Below, piece by piece: positions 42,337 through 51,900 of a stretch of DNA of 64,000 nt. Each line of letters opens with the position of its first letter. Position 1 is the first letter of the stretch. A program made the translations under genes and the position numbers. The notes under the pieces are model-generated. The model was not told the DNA's origin, searched no databases, and saw only the letters and a program-made list of their open reading frames with translations. This DNA comes from Nonomuraea endophytica (lineage in GTDB: Bacteria; Actinomycetota; Actinomycetes; Streptosporangiales; Streptosporangiaceae), in the NCBI RefSeq assembly GCF_014203235.1, contig NZ_JACHIN010000011.1:248001-312000 (forward strand). The letters run 5' to 3'.

Positions 42337-43428
42337 TCACAGGTCTTCCAGCGGGACGTACGCGTCGGGCAGCCCGAATCCGGCCGGGCCGAAGCAGGCC
42401 AGGGCTTCCGGGGTGCGCATGATCGGCGGGGTGGAGATGCCGTAGACGGTCAGGCGCTGGCCGTAGGCGAGGGATTCGGTGGGGATGGGCGCGCCGGACT
42501 CGGTGTTGAGGGTGCAGATGAGGTCGGGGACGATCGCCACCATCGTGCCGTTGCGGCGGGCGACGAGGTGTTCGTTCTGGAAGGTGATCTCCAGGACGTC
42601 GCCGGGGTCGCCGGTCGCCTCCAGCCTGGCCCTGCCGCGGGCGAAGCCGTCCACGGTGCGGCGTTCGACGTCGACGACCTTGCCCTGGAACAGGACGGTG
42701 CCGAGGCTGTAGATCGTGCCGGCGAGCATCTTGGTGAGGGCGTCGAAGGGGTCGGCGTGGGTGACGCGGGCCTCGCGCAACGTCTCGCCGATGCGGCGGC
42801 AGAGCGTCAGCGTGCCGTGCACGGAGGTACGCCGGACGTCGGCCGTGTCCATCGGGTAGTCGCTGATGTAGGAGGCGCCGCCCATCTGGATGGTCAGCGC
42901 GCGGGCGAGCTGCTCCATGCGCTTGTTGTCGCCGGCGGTGATGATGGCGGTGTCGCCGTGGTCGGAGGCGATGGCCATGGGCGAGCCGGACACGCCCAGC
43001 ACGCCGAAGGTCTGCATCTGGAGCTCCGGGAAGGCGCGTCCCATGCCGTCGGCGTCGACGACGGGCAGGCCGAGCTGGGCGGCGAGCATGAGCGGGATCA
43101 TGCTGTTCAGGCCGCCGCACTCGGTCGGCATGACGGCGTGCGCCGTACGCCCGAGATGCTCTTCCAGGGCGCGGAACGCGGCCGCGTTGCCGTCGCCGGA
43201 CGGGAGCTTCTCCACGAACACCGTCGGCGCGCCCATCATCGACGACGGCAGCACGAGCGCGCCGTCGGGCAGCTCGTCGGCGCCGATGATGTGCACGGTA
43301 CGGCCCGCCGCCATTTCCTTCTCCACCAGGAGCCGCCCGATGTAGGGATCACCACCGCCGCCGGTGCCCAGGACGGCGGCGCCTTCGGCCAGGTCGTGCA
43401 GGCCCTGCGGGGTCAGGTCGTAGCCCAC
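42337..43428 (-). CDS. DUF917-family protein
   Basis: 363 residues from GTG 43428, with GGAGG seven bases upstream; the start overlaps the hydantoinase stop by 16 bases. Signature segments GAAVLGTGGGGDPYIGRLL, MPTECGGLNSMIPLMLA and VDADGMGRAFPELQMQTFG match DUF917, a family regularly encoded beside hydantoinase/oxoprolinase proteins. Its biochemical role is not established; it probably works with the hydantoinase subunit. Last gene of the operon. Confidence 0.9.
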   Translation of the reverse strand: MGYDLTPQGLHDLAEGAAVLGTGGGGDPYIGRLLVEKEMAAGRTVHIIGADELPDGALVLPSSMMGAPTVFVEKLPSGDGNAAAFRALEEHLGRTAHAVMPTECGGLNSMIPLMLAAQLGLPVVDADGMGRAFPELQMQTFGVLGVSGSPMAIASDHGDTAIITAGDNKRMEQLARALTIQMGGASYISDYPMDTADVRRTSVHGTLTLCRRIGETLREARVTHADPFDALTKMLAGTIYSLGTVLFQGKVVDVERRTVDGFARGRARLEATGDPGDVLEITFQNEHLVARRNGTMVAIVPDLICTLNTESGAPIPTESLAYGQRLTVYGISTPPIMRTPEALACFGPAGFGLPDAYVPLEDL

Positions 43429-44999
43429 TGGGGCGCCTCCTTCGGGGTGCGGCCGAGGTCGAGGTCGCCGACGGCGCGGACGATGACGCGCACGGCGTTG
43501 CCCGGCAGGTAGTTGACGTGGATCTCGTCCACGTGCACGACCTGGACGCTGGCGGGTGCGGCTCCGGCCGAGACGGCCAGTTCGATCGCCTCGGCACGGG
43601 CCTGGTCGAGAACGTCTTCGCGGGTGAGCTGGGGGCCGGTGACGAACAGGCGGTCGACCTCGCCGCCGATCTGGCCGATGGCGGCGCCGATGGCGTTGGC
43701 GACGCCGTAGTGCTCGGGGATGCGCACTTCGGGCACGCCGGGCAGTTCCGGCGGCATGAGGATGCTGCCGCCGCCCACGATCACGACGGGCAGCGGCTCG
43801 GCGCTCAGCCGCATCTGGTCGACGAGACCCGCCACCCGATCGGCCATCCACGCCACTCCGCGCCGGACCAGATCCCGGTCCACCCGGCTGACCAGCGCCG
43901 GGTCGCCGAGGTCCGCCAGTCCCGCGGCGACGGCCAGGTCGGTGGCGGTGAGGGTGCCGCCGCCGAAGACCAGCGCCTCCTCGGTGAGCCGGTAGCCGAC
44001 CGAGTCGGGGCCGATCCGCAGGCCGGGGTCGAGGGTGACGCGGCTGCCGCCGCCCAGGCCGACGGAGACGACGTCGGGCATGCGGAAGTTGGTGCGTACC
44101 CCCGCGATGTCCACGTCGGTGCTGGCCTGACGTGGGTAGCCGCCGGTCAGCACGCCGACGTCGGCGGTGGTGCCGCCGATGTCGACCACGGCGGCGTCGG
44201 TGACGTCGGCCAGGAAGGCGGCGCCCCGCATGCTGTTGGTGGGGCCGCTGGCGAAGGTCCGCACCGGGTATCTGCGCGTGTACTCGGCGTCCATGAGGGT
44301 GCCGTCGTTCTGCGACAGGAACAGCGGCGCGCGCACCCCGACGGCGGTGAGCGCGCCGGTGAAGGCGTCGACGATCTCGTCGGCCAGGTCGAGCAGGCAG
44401 GCGTTGACGATCGTGGCCGACTCCCGTTCCAGCAGCCGGATGCGGCCGATCTGGTGCGACAGGCTCACCCGCAGGTGCGGCAGTTCGGCGCGCAGGAGGT
44501 CCGCGGCGGTCAGTTCCGCCTCGGCGGTGACGGGCGAGAAGACCGAGCTGATCGCCACCGTGGTGATGTCGTGGGCGGCCAGGTCGGCGGCGGCCCGCTT
44601 GAGCTCGTCGGGGTCCAGCGGGGAGATGGGCCGGCCGTCGACCTCGTGCCCGCCGTGACACAGGTGCACGCTCGGGCGGATGGCCGCGATCAGCTCGGCC
44701 GGCCAGTCGGAGGTGGGTGGCAGCGCGGCGGTCGCGGGCAGCGCCAGCCGTACCACTCCGGTGCGGGCCAGGCGGCGGCGGGTGACGAGCGCGTTGGTGA
44801 AGTGGGTGGTGCCGATCATGACGGCGGTGACCTGGCCGCGGTCGAGGTTGTGGCTGTCCAGCAGGTCGGTCAGGGCCGTGACGACGCCGCGGGTCACGTC
44901 GGCGGTCGTCGCCGTCTTGATCGTGGCCACGACGTTCATGGCCGGATCGAGGAGGACGGCGTCGGTGTGGGTGCCGCCCACGTCGATGCCTATGCGCAC
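43413..44999 (-). CDS. Hydantoinase/oxoprolinase family protein (HyuA-like)
   Basis: 528 residues from GTG 44999 (AGGAG about nine bases upstream). The N-terminal ATPase signature GIDVGGTHTDAVLLD, the middle GTTHFTNALV and FASGPTNSMRGAAFL, and the phosphate-2 motif VVDIGGTTADVGVL define the ASKHA-fold hydantoinase A group. The enzyme should use ATP to open a five-membered imide ring such as a hydantoin or oxoproline. It is short compared with full-length oxoprolinases and has no HyuB partner here; DUF917 occupies that place. Downstream of an NCS1-type permease. Confidence 0.9.
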   Translation of the reverse strand: MRIGIDVGGTHTDAVLLDPAMNVVATIKTATTADVTRGVVTALTDLLDSHNLDRGQVTAVMIGTTHFTNALVTRRRLARTGVVRLALPATAALPPTSDWPAELIAAIRPSVHLCHGGHEVDGRPISPLDPDELKRAAADLAAHDITTVAISSVFSPVTAEAELTAADLLRAELPHLRVSLSHQIGRIRLLERESATIVNACLLDLADEIVDAFTGALTAVGVRAPLFLSQNDGTLMDAEYTRRYPVRTFASGPTNSMRGAAFLADVTDAAVVDIGGTTADVGVLTGGYPRQASTDVDIAGVRTNFRMPDVVSVGLGGGSRVTLDPGLRIGPDSVGYRLTEEALVFGGGTLTATDLAVAAGLADLGDPALVSRVDRDLVRRGVAWMADRVAGLVDQMRLSAEPLPVVIVGGGSILMPPELPGVPEVRIPEHYGVANAIGAAIGQIGGEVDRLFVTGPQLTREDVLDQARAEAIELAVSAGAAPASVQVVHVDEIHVNYLPGNAVRVIVRAVGDLDLGRTPKEAPQWATT

Positions 45000-45045
45000 G
45001 GTGCGGTGCTCCTGTCTGTGGGAAGGCCGGGGTACGGCGCCGCGA

Positions 45046-46380
45046 TCATGCCGCGGATGCCCGGTTGGAGCCGGTCAGCCCTGCCTTGCCGGCCAGGGCG
45101 TACAGGACGAAGGCGGCCAGCAGCGCGTTGAGCGCCGGGATGCCCCAGGTGACGTAGTGGCCGATGAGGGCGGCGGCCACCCAGACGGCCAGCGCCGCGG
45201 GCACCCAGCCGGGCGAGCGCGCGGGCAGGACGCCCTGCTCGCGGGAGGTGTCGAGGGCGGCCCGCCAGGTGCGGACGACGTAGTACTCGGCCACCATGAT
45301 CCCGGCGATCGGCGGGATCGCCACGCCGAGCAGGATGAGGAAGCCGACCAGGTGGTCGGCCATGCCGAGGGCGGCCAGCGCGGTGCCGACCACGCCGAGC
45401 CCGACGGTGACCGCGGCCCGCCCGGCCTTGAGGCCGAACGCGGTGTAGAGGGTGTTGGTGACGCCCAGACTGGCGGCGTACAGGTTCCAGTCGTTGACCT
45501 TCGCCGTCGCGGTGATCAGCACGAGGACGCCGACCGTGCCGGAGGTCGTGGTGACGATGGTGACGACGTCGCCGGTACGCAGCGCGTGCGCCAGCAGGAC
45601 GCCGACGAGCGCGAGCACGTACTCGCCGAGGGAGATGCCGAGCACAGTCTGCTTGACGACGTCGGCGGCGTTGCGGTTGAAGCGGCACATGTCCGGCGAG
45701 ATGACCGCGCCGACGATGAAGCCTCCCGCTACCAGGGTCGCGCCCTGGGCCAGGCTCATCGCCGGGCCCGCCGGGCTGGAGGCGATGAGCTCGCCGAGCG
45801 GCCGCTGGGCCAGTTCGACCGCGATCGCCCAGCCGGCCAGCGCCAGGAACGCCGGGACGGTGATCCAGGCGGTCCAGGCCATGCCGGCGAAGCCGTGCAC
45901 CACGATCGCGGTGATGACCAGGCCGCCGACGATCGCCCAGATCCACGCCGGTGAGCCGCCGAGCAGGCCGGAGACGCCCCGGGCGAGCACGGCGGTCTGC
46001 ACGCCGAACCAGCCGAGCAGCGCGGTGGCGATGACCAGGCCGACCAGGCCGGAGCCGTACCGGCCGAAACCGGCCCAGCGCGCCAGCAGGCTGGTCGACA
46101 GGCCCTCGCGCATCCCGGCGATGCCGAGCGCGATCGCGACCAGTTCCAGGATGGCGGCGCCCAGGGTGACGGCCAGCACGGCCTGCCAGAACGTCATGCC
46201 GAGACCGAGGGTGGCGCCCAGCAAGAACTGCGACAGGGCGCTGAGCAGGCCGAAGCGCTGGACGGCGATGGTCATCCAGCCGTAGCGGGCCGACGCGGGG
46301 ACGCGCTCGAGGGCGTAGTCCTCGCGGGCCAGGCCGGTGTCGGGGGGTAAGGCCGCCTCAGCGGTTGGGGGGTGCGACAT
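45046..46380 (-). CDS. NCS1-type purine/cytosine permease (CodB-like)
   Basis: 444 residues with about 12 membrane helices. The N-terminal ERVPASARYGWMTIAVQRFG and the SQFLLGATLGLGMTFWQA helix are typical of CodB-like NCS1 transporters; ISPDMCRFNRNAADVVKQT in the middle matches the family. It probably imports a nucleobase, hydantoin or similar ring compound for the hydantoinase/DUF917 enzymes encoded 46 bp downstream. The 218-bp gap upstream (46381-46598) shows no gene I can support. Confidence 0.9.
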   Translation of the reverse strand: MSHPPTAEAALPPDTGLAREDYALERVPASARYGWMTIAVQRFGLLSALSQFLLGATLGLGMTFWQAVLAVTLGAAILELVAIALGIAGMREGLSTSLLARWAGFGRYGSGLVGLVIATALLGWFGVQTAVLARGVSGLLGGSPAWIWAIVGGLVITAIVVHGFAGMAWTAWITVPAFLALAGWAIAVELAQRPLGELIASSPAGPAMSLAQGATLVAGGFIVGAVISPDMCRFNRNAADVVKQTVLGISLGEYVLALVGVLLAHALRTGDVVTIVTTTSGTVGVLVLITATAKVNDWNLYAASLGVTNTLYTAFGLKAGRAAVTVGLGVVGTALAALGMADHLVGFLILLGVAIPPIAGIMVAEYYVVRTWRAALDTSREQGVLPARSPGWVPAALAVWVAAALIGHYVTWGIPALNALLAAFVLYALAGKAGLTGSNRASAA

Positions 46381-46598
46381 CGGGGATCCCTTCCGGGTGA
46401 TGTGCCAGCGGATATGCCGACGCTAGAGAAGAGATCGCGATATCAAAAGAGGCACTTCGTCCGGGAGCGTTCCGGATTGGCGGCGATCTTTGGAAAAGTG
46501 CGGGACGCCCGCCCCACGCGGCGCCGCCCTCGTCGCGGAGTCGTGTGCGGCGGGCCCGTCCGATGGGCTACGCACCGGCTATCGGCCGGCCGGGCGGT

Positions 46599-47096
46599 TC
46601 ACGATCGCAGTTCGCGGACCAGCCGGGAGGTCCAGGGGCACCACACGCAGCCGGGCAGGAACGCGCCGCAAGCCTCGTCGAGGTGGTCCTCGGTGAAGGG
46701 GATCGTGGAGTCGCAGACCTCGATGGCCACCTCGAAGAAGTCGATCGTGGCGGGGTCGTAGTGGAAGCTCCAGCCCGGGTTGTAGGGCGCCGGCCGCTTG
46801 ATGATCCGGCCTATGGCGTGGACCCGGTGCGTCTCCTCACCGCTGAGGATCTTGCGGGCGTGCGCGATCTTGGCGGGGTCGGTGAGCTGGAAGACGAACC
46901 TGGCGCCGGTGACGTCCGTCATCTCGAAGTAGGCCGGTGCGGCCGCGCGTACCTGAGACTGCTTGGCGAGGACGGGGGTCTTGGCACACACGGCCGCGGC
47001 CGTCGCGGTGGTGGGGATGGCGACGACCGCCAGTCCGATCATCGCGGCCAGGACGGCCACGCCGGCCCGGCGGGCCGCAGAGAGAAGCTTCGTCAT
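46599..47096 (-). CDS. Secreted BP74-domain protein
   Basis: 165 residues from ATG 47096. A signal peptide (about 1-32) precedes one BP74-type domain (AYFEMTDVTGARFVFQLTD, IGRIIKRPAPYNPGWSFHYD, FFEVAIEVCDSTI, GCVWCPWTSRLVRE). The family was named after a Dictyostelium protein and is common among exported proteins of actinomycetes; its function there is unclear. Cysteine pairs fit an extracellular protein. A longer reading upstream lacks a ribosome-binding site. Confidence 0.75.
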   Translation of the reverse strand: MTKLLSAARRAGVAVLAAMIGLAVVAIPTTATAAAVCAKTPVLAKQSQVRAAAPAYFEMTDVTGARFVFQLTDPAKIAHARKILSGEETHRVHAIGRIIKRPAPYNPGWSFHYDPATIDFFEVAIEVCDSTIPFTEDHLDEACGAFLPGCVWCPWTSRLVRELRS

Positions 47097-47242
47097 CGGG
47101 GATGCTGCTCCTTCGCAGATCAGGGCCCTCGACGATGAGGGCCCACCACCGCACAGCCTCTCTCTTCCCCAGGTCATCCCCAAGACCTTTGGTAACAGTT
47201 CTCACCTGAATGACTACAGAGTGTAGCCGTTCGGATGGGCGC

Positions 47243-47665
47243 TTACTTGATGAGCCAGAGCTTCTGGCCGCAGTTGGCGGTCTTGCCCGCCCAGCAGGTG
47301 TAGGTGAACAGCTTCTTGATGCCGCGCAGCTCGAAGTGGCGGGTGCCGGTGGTGCCGTCCCACGCGGTGACGCGGCTCTTCCAGTGGCCGTTCTTCTGGT
47401 AGCGGAACCAGGCGTAGCCCTTCTTGCCGCCGACCTTGTCGAAGCCCTTCCAGCTGACGCGCCACGCGCCGGGGCCGGTCTTCTGGACGACGCCGCGGGT
47501 GTAGGCCTTGCCGTCGCTGGAGAACAGGTTCTTCCAGCCCACGATGCCCGACTGACTCTGGGCGGCGGTGGCGGTGGCCGTGCTCTGCGCGTTGGCGGCG
47601 GGCGCCATGGCCAGACCGGCGGCGATCGAACCGGCGATGGCGGTGGCGGCGAGAAGCTTACGCAT
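47243..47665 (-). CDS. Small secreted protein of unknown function
   Basis: 140 residues. The signal peptide ends near residue 26 (AAGLAMAPAANA). The mature part is rich in Gly, Lys and aromatic residues (GWKNLFSSDGKAYTRG, GAWRVSWKGFDKVGGKKGY), with two cysteines near the C-terminus (YTCWAGKTANCGQ). It may be a compact beta domain. No family recognised. Preceded by a GGGAG-type ribosome-binding site; next to the BP74 gene on the same strand but 146 bp away. Confidence 0.7.
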   Translation of the reverse strand: MRKLLAATAIAGSIAAGLAMAPAANAQSTATATAAQSQSGIVGWKNLFSSDGKAYTRGVVQKTGPGAWRVSWKGFDKVGGKKGYAWFRYQKNGHWKSRVTAWDGTTGTRHFELRGIKKLFTYTCWAGKTANCGQKLWLIK

Positions 47666-47783
47666 GATTCCTGACTCCCATCAGTGGTGGTGCCGGTGTT
47701 GTCCGGCAACGCAAAACTTAGGAAGGATCCAGGAGGGTATCCGCGTACAAATCCACATATAGCGAGAGAACTTCCTTGCGCCT

Positions 47784-48419
47784 TCACGGTGAGGGCAGGC
47801 GCGGTATGGCGGAGCCGGGGTCGGTGCCCGCGAAGGCCAGCCCGATGACGAAGCCCGCGACCTCCTCAAGCTGGCGCGCACGCTCCAGCGGCCCCAGCAC
47901 GGCCGGGACTCCGCCGACATCCCTGACCAGGTCGCCGACCACGCGCAGCGCCTCCGGATCGTCCCCGCACATCGCCACCGTGACAGGGGGTTCGCCACCG
48001 GCGTGAGTCCACTGGGCCGAGGGAAAGACGTTGAGGGCCTTCACCACGTGCGCGCCGGGAGACAGCCCGGCGATCCGTTGTGCCATCGACTCGCCGGGTC
48101 CCGGCAGCAGCACACCCACGCCGTGCTCGACGGCGTTCGTCGGATCGATCAACGGGGTTCCGGCCAGCGACCCGTCGGCCGCGCCCGCGCCGCGCAGCAT
48201 CTCCTCGGCGCCCTGCCAGGACACCGCGAGCAGCACGGCGTCACGATCCTCGACGGCCTGGCGGGGCGGGACCGCGCGGGCTCCCCCGCCCAGCCGCTCG
48301 GCGAGCTCCCGCGCCTTGGACGGCGATCGCCCCGCGACGGTCAGCTCGTGCCCGGCGCGTGCCCAGCCTTCGCCGAGCGCCGCCGCCATCGTTCCGGTGC
48401 CCAGAATTCCGATGCGCAT
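47784..48419 (-). CDS. F420-type NADP oxidoreductase (NPD) protein
   Basis: 211 residues, with AGGAGAGGAG upstream of ATG 48419. The N-terminal Rossmann motif GILGTGTMAAALGEGWARAGHE and the later DPTNAVEHGVG, VVKALNVF and MCGDDPEAL segments match the NADP oxidoreductase, coenzyme-F420-dependent family. Proteins of this subgroup in actinomycetes are often just called NAD(P)-binding; F420 use is not certain. It diverges from the HxlR gene, which probably regulates it. Confidence 0.88.
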   Translation of the reverse strand: MRIGILGTGTMAAALGEGWARAGHELTVAGRSPSKARELAERLGGGARAVPPRQAVEDRDAVLLAVSWQGAEEMLRGAGAADGSLAGTPLIDPTNAVEHGVGVLLPGPGESMAQRIAGLSPGAHVVKALNVFPSAQWTHAGGEPPVTVAMCGDDPEALRVVGDLVRDVGGVPAVLGPLERARQLEEVAGFVIGLAFAGTDPGSAIPRLPSP

Positions 48420-48535
48420 CCGCGCACTCCTCTCCTGTCGGTCTCTCAGCGAGGTCCACGGTAGAGAAGCCGTTACGCACCGCCGGGTGTGTAATGGACA
48501 GGCGATCATGCGTGGGCGGGAGGAGGGGTCCGGAC

Positions 48536-48898
48536 ATGGATCAAGATGAGTTCCTTGCGGATTGCCGGGTGCGTGCGGTCACCGACCTGTTCGTCCACAC
48601 CTGGGACCCGGTGGTCATGGCGGCTCTGGCCTCCGGGCCGCTGCGCCGGCGCGATCTGCGCCTCACCATCGGCGGCATCAGGGACAAGGTGCTCACGGAC
48701 GCGCTGCATCGCCTGCTCGCCAACGGGCTGATCGACCGCCGGGCGCACGCCGAAGCGCCGCCGAGGGTCGAGTACGCCCTGAGCGACCTGGGACGGAGCC
48801 TGTTCGACGGCCCGATCCAGGCGCTCGGGCAGTGGGCGCTCGAGCACGGCGACCGGCTTCTCGACGCCCAGGAGAGGTCCGCTATGACGCGGTCATGA
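48536..48898 (+). CDS. HxlR-family transcriptional regulator
   Basis: 120 residues, with AGGAGGGG eight bases before ATG 48536. It is a winged helix of HxlR type: WDPVVMAALASGPLRRRDL, RDKVLTDALHRLLANGLI, VEYALSDLGRSLFDGPIQAL. HxlR proteins sense reactive or electrophilic compounds and act on adjacent redox genes; the divergent NADP oxidoreductase is the likely target. The usual N-terminal cysteine of many members is present (DCRV). Confidence 0.88.
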   Translation: MDQDEFLADCRVRAVTDLFVHTWDPVVMAALASGPLRRRDLRLTIGGIRDKVLTDALHRLLANGLIDRRAHAEAPPRVEYALSDLGRSLFDGPIQALGQWALEHGDRLLDAQERSAMTRS

Positions 48899-48970
48899 CT
48901 CCGCCCGTCATCCGTACGCCGCCTGCTGACGAAGAGTTCGCGACGGTGTCGGATGGGGAGGCACGCGGCG

Positions 48971-51900
48971 ATGCGCTTTCGGATGCTGGGGCCGCTACGG
49001 GTCCGCAGCGACAGCCGGTGGGTACGGGTGGCCGCCCAGCAGCAACGGGTGGTCCTGGCGGTCCTGCTGGTCGAGGCCGGTCGGGTGGTGAGCACGGACC
49101 GGCTGGTGGACGCCGTCTGGGGCGAGCGGCCGCCGAGGACGGCGGTCAACACGATCGCCGCCTACGTCACGCGGTTGCGGCGGCTGGTGGGCGGTGACGC
49201 CCTGGCCGGGCGGCGGCGCGGGTACGAGCTGATCGTCGGTGACGACGGCGACATCGACGCGTTGGTGTTCGAACGCGGCGTGGCCTCGGGCCGGCGCGAG
49301 CTGGAGGCGGGGCGGCTCGACAGCGCCGTCGCGGGGCTCGGCCGGGCGCTGGCGATGTGGCAGGTCCCCGAGCCGGTGCTGGCGGACGTGCCGCCCACCC
49401 GGTGGGTCGAGGCGCGGGCGAGCGAGCTGGAACACCTGCGGCAATGTGCCGTGGAAGACCATGCCGGCGCCCGGGTACGGCTGGGCCGCCACACCGACCT
49501 CGTCGACGAACTCGATCGCCTGGTGCGGCAGAACCCGCTGCGGGAACGGCGCTGGGCCCTGCTGATGACCGCCCTGGACCGGTGCGGGCGGCGGGCGGAA
49601 GCGCTGGAGACCTACGAGCGGGCCCGCCGCGTCCTGGAGTCCGAGCCGGGGCCGCGGCTGCGGGAGCTCCGGCAGGCGATCCTGATGAGCGACGACGTGG
49701 CCGCGCCGTCCGGGTATGCCGAACAGAGGCGCTGGCCGTTCGTGGGGCGGGACGGCGAGCTGGACACCATCCAGGCGTGCCTGCGGCTCGGGGCCGCCGG
49801 GGGCGTGGTCGTCTCGGGCCCGGCCGGGATCGGCAAGACCCGGCTGGCCCAGGAGATGCTGGCGCTGGCCCAGGCCTCGGGGCACCGTACCGAGTGGGTG
49901 GCGGCGACGGGCGCGCTGGCCTCGATCCCGTTCGGCGCGGTGGCCGGCCTCCTGCCCGCCGGGCAGGTCCCCGAGGACCGGGGAGTGCCGGTGCTGGCCG
50001 CGGCGGCCGCGCGGCTGCGCGAGCACGGCCCGGCCCGGCGCGTGGTCATCGGCGTCGACGACGCGCACCTGCTCGACCCGGGCTCGGCCGCGCTCATCGG
50101 GCATCTCGTGGCCCAGCGGCTGGCGTTCGCGATCGTCACCTGCCGCGCGGGAGCGCCCGTGCCCGACACGATCACCGCGCTGTGGAAGGACGGCCAGGCG
50201 CCGTGGATCGACCTGGTGAGCCTGCCGGCGGCCGCCGTGGACCGGCTGCTCGACCACACGCTCGACGGGGACATCGACGGCGTCACCCGGCGCTGGCTGC
50301 GCGACCTGGCCGACGGCAACCCCCTCGCGCTGCGCGAGCTGCTGTCGACCGCACTCGCCGGCCGTACCCTGCGACAACGGCACGGCGTGTGGCGCCTGTC
50401 CGGCGACTACCGCCCCCAGGGCGCGCTCCAGCAGCTGCTCGCCGAGCGCCTGCGCCCGCTCGGCCCGCGGACCCCGGTCGTGCTCGAACTGCTGGCGTGC
50501 GGCGAGCCGCTCCCCCTGACGCTGCTGGCCCGGCTGGCCGATCCGGCCTCGATCGACGAGGCCGAGGCCCACGGGCTGGCCGTGTCGGAGCGGGTGGGCG
50601 ACCGTGTTCAGGTACGGCTGGCGCACCCGCTCTACGGCGAGGTGCTGCGCGCCCGGCTGCCGGCGGGACGCGCCAGGCAGCTGTGGTGGCGGCTGGCGAG
50701 CGCGCTGCTGGACACCCCGATGCGCCGCAGGGACGACCTGTTGCGGGCCGCGCTCTGGCAGGTCGAAGGCAGTGCGGTGGTACGCCCCGACGTCGTCAGG
50801 ATCGGCGCCCGCCAAGCCGTCAACCGGGCGGATCTGGCCCTCGCCGAGCGGCTCGCCCGCGCCGCCCGGGACGCCGAGCCGTCCGTGGACGCCGACGCCC
50901 TGCTGGCCGAGGTGCTGGAGTACCGGGGGCGCAGCAGCGAGGCGGCGGCCGTACTGCAGGAGGAACCCCCGGACGGCGACGAGCTGCTGCCGTGGGCTCT
51001 CGCCCGCGCCGAGACCAGCTATTGGGGCCACGGCGACGCCTCCGCCGCCGAGCAGGCGCTGGATCTGCTGCGGGGCCGGCCGGGCGCGGATCTGGCGGAG
51101 GGGATCCGGTCGTGGATCCTGCTGTTCGACGGGCGCTGCGCGGCGGTGCTGGAGAGCGCGGACCGGCTGCTCGGCTCGGACCCGGCCTCGGCGAGCACCC
51201 AAGCTCGCATCTGGGTCGCCGCCGCTGCCACCGCTGCCACCGGCTTCCTCGGACGGCCCGCGACCGGCTACTACGAACGCGGCCTGGCCCTGGCCGAGGC
51301 GTACCAGGCGGAGATGCCGTGGGGCCTGGTCCAGCTCGGCGTCGCCCGGTCGCTGGCCTTTCTGGCATTGGGCGAGCCGGACGCCGCCTGGGAGGTCGCG
51401 GACGAGGGGTACCGGCAGGTGCTGTCCGGCCAGAGCCCGATGATGTCGGCCGGGCATGTCGGCTTCCGCGGTCTGGTCGAGTGTGCGCAGGGCCGACCGG
51501 CCGACGGCGACCGGTCGCTGCGGGAGGCGATCAACGCGCTGGACGGCCGCGACACCCTCCGGCTCACGCATCTGTTCCTGGCGGGGCTGGCCACCTCCGC
51601 CGCGTTGCGTGGGTCGGCGGGCGACGCGCGTACCTGGATGGACCGCGCGGACCGGGCCGGCAACGGGGCCAACCGGCTGTTCGCGCCGTGGGTCGTGCTG
51701 GGCAACGCCTGGACGCTGGCCGCAGAAGGGCGGCTCACCGATGCGGTGAACACCGCGAGATACGCCGCCGACCTGGCGCGGGGCACCGGACTGCCCTCCG
51801 TCGAGGCGGCCGCCCGCTACGACGTGCTGCGCCTCGGCGGAGACGGCGAACGCCACCGGCTCGACGAGCTCGCCACCGCCCTCGGCACCCCAATGAGCCA

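Noticed and set aside
46381..46598. Possible short gene upstream of the permease
   Set aside because: Short open frames here have no convincing start site or recognisable domain; more likely promoter and leader DNA.
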